The notes: generated by a model from the sequence alone, not told the origin. A stretch of 64,000 bases of DNA from Carboxylicivirga litoralis (GCF_025499605.1 NZ_JAFMVC010000005.1:124001-188000); one strand, 5' to 3'. Shown: positions 47,461-57,305, counted from the first letter of the stretch. Numbers and translations: made by a program.

Positions 47461-49146
47461 ATGAAAATATATAAGCTATTAATAGTTACGTTATTGCTCG
47501 GATGTATTGCCTCGTGTACAGATGAATTTCAGGATATTAATAAAGATCCATCAGCGATAACAGGCGAAAATATCGAGGCTAAATATTTTATTACCAAGGC
47601 TCAGGTGAACCTAATTGCTCCTAATAGATATCCATATTGGCGAGCACAATTAATTCATGCTGATAGATATGCCGGTCAATTCTGTTTTGGTTTTAATGGG
47701 TCATGGTGGAGTGATGCATTAGGTTATAGCTATAGTGGAGGTTATACGAATGCAGCCTGGGATTACTTTGAAGGGTATACAGGTACATTAGTAACTTATC
47801 TTCAAATTACCGGAGAAGGTGGTGATCGTGAGAATGATTTAGCACATGCTGTTGGATTAGTAATGCGTAGTATGTATTTCATGTATTTCACGGATGTTTT
47901 TGGAGAAATTCCATATAGTGAAACCGGAAGTTTGGATGTATTATTACCAAAGTTTGATACGCAAAAAGATATTTATCAAGGTATGATAAATGATTTGACT
48001 TCAGCGATTCAAATCATTGGGGATGCTGATAAAACAGGTGAAAATGAACAGGATTTAGGTGAGAATGATTTGTTTTTTGGCGGTGATCTTCAGAAATGGA
48101 AAGCACTTGCCAATACGTTAAAGTTACGTTTAGCACTTCGAGCTAATGGAGCTGAAGGAGATAACTTTTCCACAACAGCTATAACAGAAGCGATGAGTGG
48201 TGATTTCTTGGAAGAATTTGACGATAACACATTACTACCTAAAGATGATGTAATCAACCAATGGAATAGTGCTGCTTACGGTGATGTGTGGCATAACTTT
48301 GGAGGATATGGTTCCAAGTGGACAGTTAGTAAGTATGTCATTAATAACCTACAGGATAATGCGGATCCGAGGTTAGAAAAATATGCAAAACCTGCACCAG
48401 GAGGTGAGATTACAATTCCTCAACCAGAATCAGATGATGCTGCATTGTATGCTAAACGTCGTGATTTTATTCTGGCTAATTTAGATGAAGCAGGAGCCGT
48501 TTATACTACATCAACCAATGAGGATGGTGAAACGGTTGTAACAATGGAGGCTGATATGTATTACATAGGTCAGCCACCTCGTCTTAATGGTGAAATGTAC
48601 GACTACAACCGTCGTGAGTTTTATAGTATGCCTGCAGACTATATTGTTCAGGCTAAAAACGAAGATAAAGAAATCGCTCCCGAAATAGTTGTTAGTAGTG
48701 CTGATGCCTACTTTATGCGTGCGGAAGCTATTGTTAAAGGATTAGCAACAGGTGATGCTAATGCATTATACCGAAGTGGTCTTGAACAAGCATTATTGCT
48801 TTGGGGCGTTGAAGAAGGTGATATTGCTACTTTCTTAACCGATTCACCAGCGGCCAATTTAACAGGAGCAAATGACTTGGAAATGATCGCTATTCAGCGT
48901 TGGTTAATTAACTACACAGAGGGATTTGAAGCATGGGCTATTGTTCGTGATACTGGCTTCCCAACAGAATTAGCTGCAGGTGTTGACGATGCTGATATTT
49001 ATGGGATGGGTGATCTAAATGGTAAATATCCTCAACGTATGCGCTATGGAACGAATGCCTACACGCGTAATGGAGATAATTTAGAAGAAGCCATTAGTAG
49101 ACAAGGGCCTGACTTACAAGCCACAGAATTGTGGTGGGCTAAATAA
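47461..49146 (+). CDS. SusD/RagB-family surface lipoprotein
   Basis: About 561-residue ligand-binding lipoprotein that caps the SusC barrel. Lipobox CIASC with Cys near position 19. The fold is the SusD-like type with TPR helices near the N-terminus (FITKAQVNLIAPNRYPYWR). I chose the ATG at 47461; an in-frame ATG at 47449 would only lengthen the signal peptide. Aromatic-rich segments such as GFNGSWWSDALGYSYSGGY may form the binding face. Terminated at 49170-49195. Substrate unknown. Confidence 0.92.
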   Translation: MKIYKLLIVTLLLGCIASCTDEFQDINKDPSAITGENIEAKYFITKAQVNLIAPNRYPYWRAQLIHADRYAGQFCFGFNGSWWSDALGYSYSGGYTNAAWDYFEGYTGTLVTYLQITGEGGDRENDLAHAVGLVMRSMYFMYFTDVFGEIPYSETGSLDVLLPKFDTQKDIYQGMINDLTSAIQIIGDADKTGENEQDLGENDLFFGGDLQKWKALANTLKLRLALRANGAEGDNFSTTAITEAMSGDFLEEFDDNTLLPKDDVINQWNSAAYGDVWHNFGGYGSKWTVSKYVINNLQDNADPRLEKYAKPAPGGEITIPQPESDDAALYAKRRDFILANLDEAGAVYTTSTNEDGETVVTMEADMYYIGQPPRLNGEMYDYNRREFYSMPADYIVQAKNEDKEIAPEIVVSSADAYFMRAEAIVKGLATGDANALYRSGLEQALLLWGVEEGDIATFLTDSPAANLTGANDLEMIAIQRWLINYTEGFEAWAIVRDTGFPTELAAGVDDADIYGMGDLNGKYPQRMRYGTNAYTRNGDNLEEAISRQGPDLQATELWWAK

Positions 49147-49169
49147 CTAAACCTAATCAAACGTTTCTT

Positions 49170-49195
49170 AAAGGCTGGCATTTTTGCCAGCCTTT
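49170..49195 (+). terminator. Terminator of the susCD operon
   Basis: AAAGGCTGGCA (49170-49180) with TGCCAGCCTTT (49185-49195), a TTTT loop. The following bases are T-rich (ATTTATTTT). Confidence 0.82.
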
Positions 49196-49309
49196 ATTTA
49201 TTTTATGTAACTGATAATAATCATAGGTGTATATCAAATACCTTTTGCACTTTTGTTATTTAGAATAATAATAGATAGGACATAATTACACGCTAAAAAA
49301 TACAACACT

Positions 49310-50341
49310 ATGACAATGATGAAAGCACTTGTTAAATCAAAGGCCGAAAAAGGAATTTGGTTAGAAGAGGTTAAAATCCCTGAGATTGGGCCTAATGATG
49401 TGTTAATCAAAGTTTCAAAATCTGCTATTTGTGGAACGGATTTGCATATTTATAAATGGGACGAGTGGGCTCAAAACACGATTCCTGTAGGCATGACAAT
49501 TGGTCATGAGTATGTTGGCCATGTTGCTAAGTTAGGTAGTGAGGTAAAAGAATTTAAAGAAGGCGATAGGGTAACAGGAGAAGGACATATTGCCTGTGGT
49601 CATTGTCGTAACTGTCGACGTGGACGCCAGCATATATGTGAAAAAACAGTAGGTATTGGTGTTAATATCGATGGTTCATTCGCTGAATATGTAAAAGTAC
49701 CTTCAACTAATGTTATGAAAATTAATGCCTCGATACCTGATGAGGTATTAGCTATTATGGATCCATTTGGTAATGCTACTCACACAGCTTTATCGTTCCC
49801 TTTAATTGGTGAAGATGTTCTGATTACTGGTTCTGGTTTGATTGGTAGCATGGCTGTTGCAGTGGCTAAGTTTGCAGGTGCTCGATATGTAGTGGCAACG
49901 GAAACAAACGAATTTAGGGCTGAATTAGCACGTAAAATGGGGGCAACTCGTGTGGTGAATCCAGTTACTGAGAACCTTCGTGAGGTTATGGATGATTTGG
50001 GTATGATTGGTTTTGATATTGGCTTGGAATGTTCGGGTGCGCCTGCTGCTTTTAATCAGTTGGTTGAACACATGTATAATTCTGGTAAGATTTCAATGCT
50101 AGGAATTTTGCCTTCCTCAACTAAGGTAGATTGGAATCGTATTATCTTCAAAGGTTTGACTCTTAAAGGTATTTATGGCCGCGAAATGTACGAAACCTGG
50201 TATCACATGGAGCAGATGTTGATGTCAGGCCTTGATTTATCACCAATTATCACGCACCAATTTCATATCAATGAATTCCAGAAGGGTTTTGATGTGATGG
50301 AAGAAGGTAATTGCGGTAAGGTGTTACTGAACTGGGATTAA
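49310..50341 (+). CDS. tdh: L-threonine 3-dehydrogenase
   Basis: 343-residue zinc medium-chain dehydrogenase that oxidises threonine to 2-amino-3-ketobutyrate with NAD. Catalytic zinc set C41, H66, E67; structural zinc cysteines C96, C99, C102, C110; nucleotide-binding [14 protein letters not shown]. Three in-frame ATGs (49310, 49316, 49319) are possible starts. The partner ketobutyrate CoA-ligase kbl is not adjacent. Flanked by terminators, so a single-gene unit. Confidence 0.93.
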   Translation: MTMMKALVKSKAEKGIWLEEVKIPEIGPNDVLIKVSKSAICGTDLHIYKWDEWAQNTIPVGMTIGHEYVGHVAKLGSEVKEFKEGDRVTGEGHIACGHCRNCRRGRQHICEKTVGIGVNIDGSFAEYVKVPSTNVMKINASIPDEVLAIMDPFGNATHTALSFPLIGEDVLITGSGLIGSMAVAVAKFAGARYVVATETNEFRAELARKMGATRVVNPVTENLREVMDDLGMIGFDIGLECSGAPAAFNQLVEHMYNSGKISMLGILPSSTKVDWNRIIFKGLTLKGIYGREMYETWYHMEQMLMSGLDLSPIITHQFHINEFQKGFDVMEEGNCGKVLLNWD

Positions 50342-50363
50342 CGAAACAATACTTCATATAGAG

Positions 50364-50391
50364 AAGGTAGTCAATTAGGCTACCTTTTTTT
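50364..50391 (+). terminator. Terminator of tdh
   Basis: AAGGTAG (50364-50370) with CTACCTT (50380-50386), loop of nine, then a T-run. Confidence 0.8.
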
Positions 50392-50446
50392 ATAACCCTT
50401 TGTCTTCATTTAGAAACTATCGTTTTTTCAGGTGAATAATATGGGT

Positions 50447-50454
50447 TAAATTTG
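50447..50454 (+). promoter_or_regulatory. -7 box of the unknown secreted protein and DPP III genes
   Basis: TAAATTTG matches TAnnTTTG and lies 18 bases before the ATG at 50473. Confidence 0.5.
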
Positions 50455-50472
50455 GCAGATAATATATTGGTG

Positions 50473-51678
50473 ATGAAAAAAACAAGGTTGTTAATTTTTC
50501 AGCTGTTTATTTTTAGTGCTTTAGTTGTTAATGGTCAGCAGCATCAGCAATGGGCTGAACGATTGAATAAATTGGAATCTATAATTGATGCGAATAACAA
50601 GCGTTTCGAACTTTTAGATCTTAATAAGGAACTGAAAACAATTTGGCAATCGGAACAAGATGTTAATGAAATATTGCGCTATACTGATAAAGTGAAAGTA
50701 CTTAAGTCTGACGATGAAAAGCTAAGCATATTATCATTTGGTAACTCAACATATAGTAATGTCTATCAGATAGAGTGGTTGGTGTTTTATAATAACCAGG
50801 CATGGGGTTTCTCCGAAGAATTCAATATTAATGAAGCAGTTACCCAAGAAACGTTGCAGTATAAACTGATAAGTTTGGAAAATGAATTATATGCTTTATC
50901 AATTTTAAAGGGCAAAAAGAAGATTGTAGATGCAAAGGATTTGGTGACCAAATGTATGTTTGAGGAACTACAAACGTTATCAACAGATGAAGAAAAGGAT
51001 GCTTTAAATGCAAAGCTACAAGACCGGTTAAATCTACTTTGGTCAGACAAGGAGTTGTTTAGTGAATCATTTGAGCAATTAAAGCGCATGAAAACGCTAA
51101 TTTCTGATGATGAGAAAGTTAAGGTTTGTACATACAATATTCAGAAGGAAGGTTTTAAGCAAATGTTTTATGGAGCCGTTATTTTGAATGAATCCACCGT
51201 AAAGGTGATACCCTTAACTGATAGTAGTGAGAAGATTAAATCGCCGGAACGCTCAACTCTTTCGAATAAAAAATGGTATGGCGCTATTTACTTAGATCTC
51301 ATCCAAACCATGAGTGGTAACAAAACTTACTACACATTACTTGGTTATAAAGGTCACGATGAGTTTATAAAAACGCGTGTTATTGATGTGTTAACAGTAC
51401 AAAATAGTCGCCTTCGATTTGGTATGCCTATTTTTAAAACCGACCGAATAACACGTAATCGGGTTGTGTTTCAGTATTCAGCTAAAGCAACAATGATGTT
51501 GCGTTACGATGCCCGCGAAAAGATGATTGTTTTTGATAACCTGGCACCAAAGGAGCCGATGTTCAGAGGTGTTTATCAATATTATGGCCCCGATTTCTCA
51601 TATAATGCCTTTAAATTCACTAAAGGTGTTTGGGATTTGAAAAAAGAGGTTGATCTAAGAAATCCTAAGTTGCAATAG
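50473..51678 (+). CDS. Secreted protein of unknown function upstream of DPP III
   Basis: About 401 residues with a signal peptide (FQLFIFSALVVNGQ, about 1-21). Positions 25-200 are helical and charged, with repeats of the sense LKSDDEKL / LISDDEKVKV; the C-terminal part is strand-rich (MMLRYDAREKMIVFDNLAP). I do not recognise a family. The ATG at 50473 is chosen over a TTG at 50452 that lies inside the promoter box. The stop TAG is followed at once by the DPP III start, so translation is coupled. Confidence 0.75.
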   Translation: MKKTRLLIFQLFIFSALVVNGQQHQQWAERLNKLESIIDANNKRFELLDLNKELKTIWQSEQDVNEILRYTDKVKVLKSDDEKLSILSFGNSTYSNVYQIEWLVFYNNQAWGFSEEFNINEAVTQETLQYKLISLENELYALSILKGKKKIVDAKDLVTKCMFEELQTLSTDEEKDALNAKLQDRLNLLWSDKELFSESFEQLKRMKTLISDDEKVKVCTYNIQKEGFKQMFYGAVILNESTVKVIPLTDSSEKIKSPERSTLSNKKWYGAIYLDLIQTMSGNKTYYTLLGYKGHDEFIKTRVIDVLTVQNSRLRFGMPIFKTDRITRNRVVFQYSAKATMMLRYDAREKMIVFDNLAPKEPMFRGVYQYYGPDFSYNAFKFTKGVWDLKKEVDLRNPKLQ

Positions 51679-53652
51679 ATGATGCAGAAGAATTTTGAAT
51701 ATCAGGTTGAACAGTTTGCAGACATTCGTATTCTGCGTTATACGGTTCCTAACTTTAGCGAGTTGTCGTTGAAGAAAAAATTGTATATCTATTATTTGTC
51801 TGAAGCGGCTCTTTGGGGACGTGATATTATTTGGGATCAAAACAACAAGCATAATTTGTGGTTACGCAACTGTTTGGCTTCGCTTTATCATTGCGTAAAT
51901 AAAAATGATAGTTCAAGAAATAAACTTGAGTTGTTTTATAAACGAGTATTGTTTGCCAATGGTATTCATCATCATTATAGCACCGATAAGTTTCAGCCCG
52001 ATTTTACGATAGATGAGCTGTCAAATTGGATAAAAGATTTGTCTGATGAACAAATTATTGCTTTATCATGTGATTCTGTGCCGGAGCTGACAAAAAGGCT
52101 TACGAAATTGCTGTTTGATGTGGACTATATCTCCAAGCGAGTGTGTCAGGATGAAGATAAGGATCTCATCATTCATTCAGCTAACAATTTTTATAGCGAG
52201 GTTAGCCAAGAGGAAGTAGAATCGTTCTATCATTCCATTATCAATAAAGATGATGCTAAGCCAATTTCATACGGTTTAAACTCGCGCCTGATAAAATGCA
52301 ATGGTTCTGTTAAAGAAGAAGTTTACTGTGCTGAAGGTAAATATGCTGCTACAATCAATAAAATCATTTTTTGGCTTAAAAAGGCAGCAGAAGTTTGCGA
52401 AAATAATCAGCAAAAACTGTTGATTGAAACCCTTTGTGAATATTATCAAACGGGGGATTTGAGCCTCTTTGATGCCTACAGCATTGAATGGTTGAAAGAA
52501 CAGTTTGGAGAAGTTGATTTTATCAATGGTTTTATTGAAGTCTATGGCGATCCGCTTGGTTTTAAAGGAACCTGGGAGAGTTTAGTGAATATCATCGATA
52601 AAGATGAAACAACCAAGGCATCTTTGATAAGCGAAAATGCGCAGTGGTTCGAGAATCATTCACCTGTACTGGAACAACACCGAAAAGAAGAAGTGAGCGG
52701 TGTCAGTATGAAAGTGATCAGTGCCATCATGTTGGGAGGCGATTGTTACCCGGCTTCACCATTGGGAATTAATTTGCCCAATGCCGAATGGATTAGGGAA
52801 AAACATGGATCGAAGTCTGTTTCACTTCAAAATATTAGTAAAGCGTATGAAATGGCCTCTTTATCATCGGGTATTATTGAAGAGTTTGCCTATTCAGAAG
52901 AGGAGATTAAACTACATAAACAATATGGGGCACTGGCTGATAACCTGCATACCCATTTGCACGAATGTGTTGGGCATGGTTCAGGAAAATTGGAGCCAGG
53001 TGTTCGCTCCGATGATTTAAAAGCCTATGGTTCTGTTATTGAAGAAACACGAGCCGATTTGTTTGGCTTGTATTTTATGGCTGATAAAAAGATGATGGAG
53101 CTGAATTTAGTGTCACATATGGATGTCTGTAAAGCGCAATATAACGCCTATATTCGCAATGGTATGATGGTGCAATTGGCGCGTATTACGAAAGATGCTA
53201 ATATTGAGCAGGCTCATATGCGTAATCGCCAGTTAATTTCATCCTGGGTATTTGAGCATGGACAACAAACCAATGTTATAGAGAAAGTGAGGAAGGATAA
53301 TAAAACCTACTTTGTTATTAAGGATTTTAAGGCATTGCGTCATTTATTTGGTACTTTATTAAAAGAGGTGCAGCGTATTAAATCGCAAGGCGATTATGAA
53401 GCCGCAAAGCAACTTGTTGAAACTTATGGGGTGAAGGTAGATGTGGAGCTGCATAATGAAGTGTTGGAACGATATGCCAAACTGAACATTGCGCCTTATT
53501 CAGGTTTTATTAATCCGAAATTATTGCTTGTTAAAGATGAATCTGAACAAATTACAGATGTAAAAATCTCCTATGAAGAAAGCTTTATCGAACAAATGCA
53601 ACGATATAATAATGACTATAGTGTTGAGAGTGTCGGTATTTATGAGTTGTAG
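51679..53652 (+). CDS. Dipeptidyl-peptidase III (M49)
   Basis: 657-residue zinc exopeptidase that removes N-terminal dipeptides. The M49 signature is present as HECVGHGSGKL (His at 428 and 433) with the second ligand set EETRAD at 455-460. The variant HECVGH keeps the HExxxH spacing. No signal peptide, so cytoplasmic. Directly adjoins the secreted unknown gene with no gap, an unusual arrangement. Length is close to that of other Bacteroidota DPP III. Confidence 0.9.
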   Translation: MMQKNFEYQVEQFADIRILRYTVPNFSELSLKKKLYIYYLSEAALWGRDIIWDQNNKHNLWLRNCLASLYHCVNKNDSSRNKLELFYKRVLFANGIHHHYSTDKFQPDFTIDELSNWIKDLSDEQIIALSCDSVPELTKRLTKLLFDVDYISKRVCQDEDKDLIIHSANNFYSEVSQEEVESFYHSIINKDDAKPISYGLNSRLIKCNGSVKEEVYCAEGKYAATINKIIFWLKKAAEVCENNQQKLLIETLCEYYQTGDLSLFDAYSIEWLKEQFGEVDFINGFIEVYGDPLGFKGTWESLVNIIDKDETTKASLISENAQWFENHSPVLEQHRKEEVSGVSMKVISAIMLGGDCYPASPLGINLPNAEWIREKHGSKSVSLQNISKAYEMASLSSGIIEEFAYSEEEIKLHKQYGALADNLHTHLHECVGHGSGKLEPGVRSDDLKAYGSVIEETRADLFGLYFMADKKMMELNLVSHMDVCKAQYNAYIRNGMMVQLARITKDANIEQAHMRNRQLISSWVFEHGQQTNVIEKVRKDNKTYFVIKDFKALRHLFGTLLKEVQRIKSQGDYEAAKQLVETYGVKVDVELHNEVLERYAKLNIAPYSGFINPKLLLVKDESEQITDVKISYEESFIEQMQRYNNDYSVESVGIYEL

Positions 53653-53685
53653 AAGTTGATAAAGGGCTTATCTTAATAAAAAGAC

Positions 53686-53693
53686 TATTTTTG
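53686..53693 (+). promoter_or_regulatory. -7 box of the btu operon
   Basis: TATTTTTG matches TAnnTTTG. Transcription would begin near 53700, shortly before the cobalamin riboswitch core. Confidence 0.55.
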
Positions 53694-53695
53694 CA

Positions 53696-53845
53696 GCATT
53701 AAATAAAAAGGGAATTAGGTGAAAGGCCTGAACTGTACCCGCAGCCGTATTCTGTGCCCCACTAGGAACTTTTACTTGAGGGCCACTGACTGCCGAAGGC
53801 AGATGGGAAGGAAAGTAAAAGAAAGAAAGTCGGAAAACCTGTTTG
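53696..53845 (+). promoter_or_regulatory. Cobalamin (adenosylcobalamin) riboswitch
   Basis: The 5' core GGGAATTAGGTG-AAA-GGCCTGAACTG-ACCCGCAGCCGT (with short joiners) lies at 53710-53748, GCCACTG at 53782-53788 and GGGAAGG at 53805-53811. The B12 box appears as GTCGGAAAACCTG at 53829-53841. All match the class I cobalamin riboswitch. The downstream Shine-Dalgarno-like GGGAG at 53873-53877 could be sequestered when ligand binds. It controls btuF-btuC-btuD directly below. Confidence 0.85.
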
Positions 53846-53885
53846 TTTAATACTATTACTAACCAATCTTTCGGGAGAAAAAAAG

Positions 53886-55031
53886 ATGTTTAGACTTTCA
53901 GCAATTATTGTTGCGCTACTTTTGATTCTGGGCGCATGCCAGACAAGGCAAAAAGGAGAATCAGTGATAACTTCGGGAAATACGCCGGATAGCATTTTTC
54001 AACCTAAATATGCCAAAGGATTCAGTATAAAGTATTTTAAAGGTTATCGCCAGATTGTACTCAACGACCCATGGGGCGACTCAACCAAAAATGAAACCAT
54101 CGTATTGTGTCAGGATAAAACATTGTTTCAAACGCTTCAGGAAACGAATGATATTGTGATAAACTACCCGGCCAATAAGTGGATTGCCTTGTCATCGACC
54201 ATGGTAAATTATGCCGATAGACTGGAGATGAAACAAACTATTGGAGGCGTTGCTGAACCTCAATATATATCGGATGACTTTATTCAGCAAGGGATAGCAG
54301 ACGGAACGATTAAAAATGTAGGAATGGCCGTAGCACCCGATGTGGAAGTGATGGTGGATTTAGAGCCTGACTTTATGATGGTGTCTCCTTTTAAGGATAA
54401 TCATTTTGCAGCGGTTAAAAGTGCAGGTGTTCCGGTTTTAACAAATTCTGACTATCTGGAACAAACACCGCTTGGTCGTGCCGAGTGGCTTGTATTTGTG
54501 GGAGAGTTGGTTGGAAGAGGAGAAGAGGCAAAGCAAATAATGAATGAGATGGAAGCAGCTTACCTTGGTGTAAAAAAGAAGGTGGAAAGCATTAAAGACA
54601 AGCAAACAGTATTTACAGGGCATATTTACCAGGGCATTTGGTATACACCGGCTGGAGAAAGCTATATGGCCAATTTCTTTAACGATGCCGGTTTTGATTA
54701 TATCTACAAAGAGACAAAAGGAACAGGCTCCTTGTCAAAAGATTATGAAACGATAATTGATAAAGCGGAGCATACTGATTACTGGATATTAATCCTTAAT
54801 CATCCAACAGAAATAACTTATTCTGAAGTAGCTAAAATAGATGAGCGCTACACTGATTTTGATGCCTATAAAAACCGTCAATTGGTTGTTACCAATGCGT
54901 CTCATTCACTTTATTTTGAAAAAGGATTGTTACAACCTCACATTGTTTTAAGGGATTTAGTTAAGGCTATTTATCCTGAGTTACTTGAAGATTATCAACC
55001 AACCTATTTCCGAAAGCTGGTAGAAAAATAA
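53886..55031 (+). CDS. btuF: Vitamin B12-binding lipoprotein BtuF-like
   Basis: 381-residue type III solute-binding protein with lipobox LILGAC (Cys at 18). Two lobes with a connecting helix; motifs VAPDVEVMVDLEPDFMMVSP and VFTGHIYQGIWYTPAGESYM. It delivers cobalamin, or possibly an iron-siderophore, to the permease. The B12 riboswitch in front makes cobalamin the likely ligand. Its stop overlaps the BtuC start by one base (TAATG). Confidence 0.88.
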   Translation: MFRLSAIIVALLLILGACQTRQKGESVITSGNTPDSIFQPKYAKGFSIKYFKGYRQIVLNDPWGDSTKNETIVLCQDKTLFQTLQETNDIVINYPANKWIALSSTMVNYADRLEMKQTIGGVAEPQYISDDFIQQGIADGTIKNVGMAVAPDVEVMVDLEPDFMMVSPFKDNHFAAVKSAGVPVLTNSDYLEQTPLGRAEWLVFVGELVGRGEEAKQIMNEMEAAYLGVKKKVESIKDKQTVFTGHIYQGIWYTPAGESYMANFFNDAGFDYIYKETKGTGSLSKDYETIIDKAEHTDYWILILNHPTEITYSEVAKIDERYTDFDAYKNRQLVVTNASHSLYFEKGLLQPHIVLRDLVKAIYPELLEDYQPTYFRKLVEK

Positions 55032-56077
55032 TGGAAGATTATCGATATAAATGGATATTGGGTTTTGTCTTGTTGTTAGCAGCTATGTTAGCTCTTTTTA
55101 TGCTGAATATTGGGCTGGGATCAGTATCTATTCCTCTTGAGGATATTTTTAATGTGCTGTCGGGTGAGCAGGCTTCACGAACAGCCTATAATTCAATTAT
55201 ACTTAAATCGCGCTTGCCTCAAACGATAACCGCAATATTGGCAGGTGCAGGTCTGGCCGTAGGTGGGTTACAAATGCAGACATTGTTTCGAAACCCTTTA
55301 GCCGGGCCATCCATATTAGGAATTAGCAGTGGTGCTGGTTTAGGAGTGGCTTTGGTCTTGTTGTTTGCTGGTAATATTCTGGGTGTAAGTATTAGCGGTT
55401 ATGGCTTAATTGGCCATATGACTGTAGTCGGTGCCGCTTTTGTTGGGGCTTTTTTTATATTATTACTCATCGTGTTTTTTGCCCGTGCTTTGCGCGATAA
55501 TACCATTTTGCTAATAGTTGGGATTATGGTGGGTTATGCTGCTTCAGCAATAATTGGTGTGATGAAGTTCTACAGTCCTAAAGAAGACGTTCATGCCTAT
55601 GTGATATGGGGACTAGGAAGTTTCTCAAATGTAACCTGGGAACATCTGATGATATTAATTCCGGTTGTGGTTATTGGCTTGATTTTTAGTTTGCTTTTAA
55701 TCAAGCCTCTGAATGTGCTTATACTAGGTGAAAACTATGCCGAAAACCTGGGAATAAACATTAAGAAAACACGCCTGGCCATTTTATTGTGCACTGGAAT
55801 TCTTACCGCAGCAATTACTGCATTTTGTGGGCCAATTGCTTTTTTAGGTCTTGCAGTACCACATCTGACCAAAGGCTTATTTCGTACCACTAACCAGAAG
55901 GTATTATTACCAGCTGTGATTTTTGCTGGTTCTGTTCTGGCTTTATTTTGTAACTTAATTGCTCGAATGCCCGGCTTTGAAGGCGCTTTGCCAATTAATG
56001 TAGTAACCGGACTGATTGGTGCACCCATTGTGATATCTGTAATTATTAAACGGCGCAAACTCAACATGAATGGATAA
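55031..56077 (+). CDS. btuC: Cobalamin ABC permease BtuC-like
   Basis: 348-residue FecCD/BtuC-family inner-membrane permease with about ten helices. Conserved motifs are RLPQTITAILAGAGLAVGGL, NPLAGPSILGISSGAG and FLGLAVPHLTKG, the last contacting the ATPase. It overlaps both neighbours by one and eight bases, showing tight translational coupling. Family members also carry heme or siderophores; the riboswitch supports B12. Confidence 0.92.
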   Translation: MEDYRYKWILGFVLLLAAMLALFMLNIGLGSVSIPLEDIFNVLSGEQASRTAYNSIILKSRLPQTITAILAGAGLAVGGLQMQTLFRNPLAGPSILGISSGAGLGVALVLLFAGNILGVSISGYGLIGHMTVVGAAFVGAFFILLLIVFFARALRDNTILLIVGIMVGYAASAIIGVMKFYSPKEDVHAYVIWGLGSFSNVTWEHLMILIPVVVIGLIFSLLLIKPLNVLILGENYAENLGINIKKTRLAILLCTGILTAAITAFCGPIAFLGLAVPHLTKGLFRTTNQKVLLPAVIFAGSVLALFCNLIARMPGFEGALPINVVTGLIGAPIVISVIIKRRKLNMNG

Positions 56078-57083
56078 GGCAATATTATTACAATCCGATG
56101 ATTTAGCAGTTGGGTATCACCGTAATACAGCAAAAGAACTTGTGTTGCACAAAAATATCAATGTGCAATTGCATCAGGGTGAGTTTGCTTGTTTGTTGGG
56201 GCCTAATGGTGCCGGAAAATCTACACTGATAAAAACATTAAGTGGTTTTATTCCAAAGATTAAAGGTACTATTAAAGTGGACGGGCGCGAATTACATTCG
56301 TATAAACGTAATCAGCTGGCTAAGGTAGTGAGTGTGGTGTTAACCGAACGGTTGCTGGTTTCAAATATGACGGTTTTTGATTTGGTGGCCTTGGGGCGGA
56401 CACCCTACACCGATTTTTTTGGAACAGTTAGTAAAAAGGATAAGCTTAAAGTGCTGCAGGCCATTGATGATGTTGGTCTGCATGGTTTTGCTAACCGTCA
56501 ATTGGTCTGCATGAGCGACGGGGAGCGACAAAAGGCCATGATTGCCAAAGCACTTGTGCAAGATACGTCTTTGATAATACTGGATGAACCAACGGCTTTT
56601 TTGGATTTACCAAGTAAAATTGAGATTGTTCAGTTGCTTAAAAAACTGGCTAGGGAAAAGAATAAAGGTATCTTACTATCGACGCACGACTTGGATTTAG
56701 CACTTCAGCTAGCAGACAAAATATGGTTGCTGGCGCAAGGACGTCAACTGGAAGACGGTATACCTGAAGATTTAGTTTTGGCTGATGGCTTCCGGCGATT
56801 TTTTGAGAAAGAAGGTATTTTATTTGATAATGAACGTGGTGCTTTTAAAGTGGAGCAAGAGCAGTTGAAGACCATTCGTGTGGTTGGAAAAGGCATCGAA
56901 TACAAATGGTTGAGTCATGCCCTGAACCGTAAGGGTTATCAAACAACAGAAGCAGAAGGTGATTATCCGCATATTGAAGTGGATAAAACCAATAACAAGG
57001 CTTATATCCTTCATCAAACCGATGGTAGCATGCATGCCCTGCGCACCATTGAAGATTTATTGCAGCAAATTACTTTGGATTAG
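56070..57083 (+). CDS. btuD: Cobalamin ABC ATPase BtuD-like with C-terminal extension
   Basis: 337-residue ATPase. Walker A GPNGAGKS at 44-51, signature MSDGE at 148-152 in place of LSGGQ (a form common in this family), Walker B LIILDEP at 168-174, switch H206. Residues 255-337 form an extra alpha/beta domain (RVVGKGIEYKWLSHALN) not found in the short Escherichia coli BtuD. It is probably a regulatory or dimerisation module found in related Bacteroidota ATPases. A BtuB receptor gene is not in the window. Confidence 0.9.
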   Translation: MDKAILLQSDDLAVGYHRNTAKELVLHKNINVQLHQGEFACLLGPNGAGKSTLIKTLSGFIPKIKGTIKVDGRELHSYKRNQLAKVVSVVLTERLLVSNMTVFDLVALGRTPYTDFFGTVSKKDKLKVLQAIDDVGLHGFANRQLVCMSDGERQKAMIAKALVQDTSLIILDEPTAFLDLPSKIEIVQLLKKLAREKNKGILLSTHDLDLALQLADKIWLLAQGRQLEDGIPEDLVLADGFRRFFEKEGILFDNERGAFKVEQEQLKTIRVVGKGIEYKWLSHALNRKGYQTTEAEGDYPHIEVDKTNNKAYILHQTDGSMHALRTIEDLLQQITLD

Positions 57084-57143
57084 ATAAGGTTCCCATTGCT
57101 TAGTGCCTGGTGCTATAATTGCAGTTGTTAGTCTTCTTATTTT

Positions 57144-57188
57144 ATTCATCGAATGACTTGTAGTACTTGTTCGAGTCATCCGATGAAT
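57144..57188. repeat. Large inverted repeat after btuD
   Basis: Arms at 57144-57158 and 57174-57188, 15 bases each, pair with a single mismatch (a G-U pair on the minus strand). Loop of 15. No T-run. It may be an mRNA-end stabiliser, operator or protein-binding palindrome between btuD and the sulfatases. Confidence 0.6.
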
Positions 57189-57297
57189 ATATATACACTG
57201 GCAATTTATCAAGGCAGGACTTCCGAAAATGTTCATCATTTGAACATGTCTGACCATTTCTGAACTACCATTAAACGCACTTCTTTTTCCGGAGAAT

Positions 57298-57305
57298 TAA
57301 CTTTG
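57298..57305 (+). promoter_or_regulatory. -7 box of the sulfatase operon
   Basis: TAACTTTG matches TAnnTTTG, 33 bases before the first sulfatase ATG. No -33 TTG. Confidence 0.45.

Noticed and set aside
47442-49147. A glycan-degradation (PUL) locus around SusCD
   Set aside because: No glycoside hydrolase or surface glycan-binding protein flanks the pair. The sulfatases lie 8 kb away under a different promoter.
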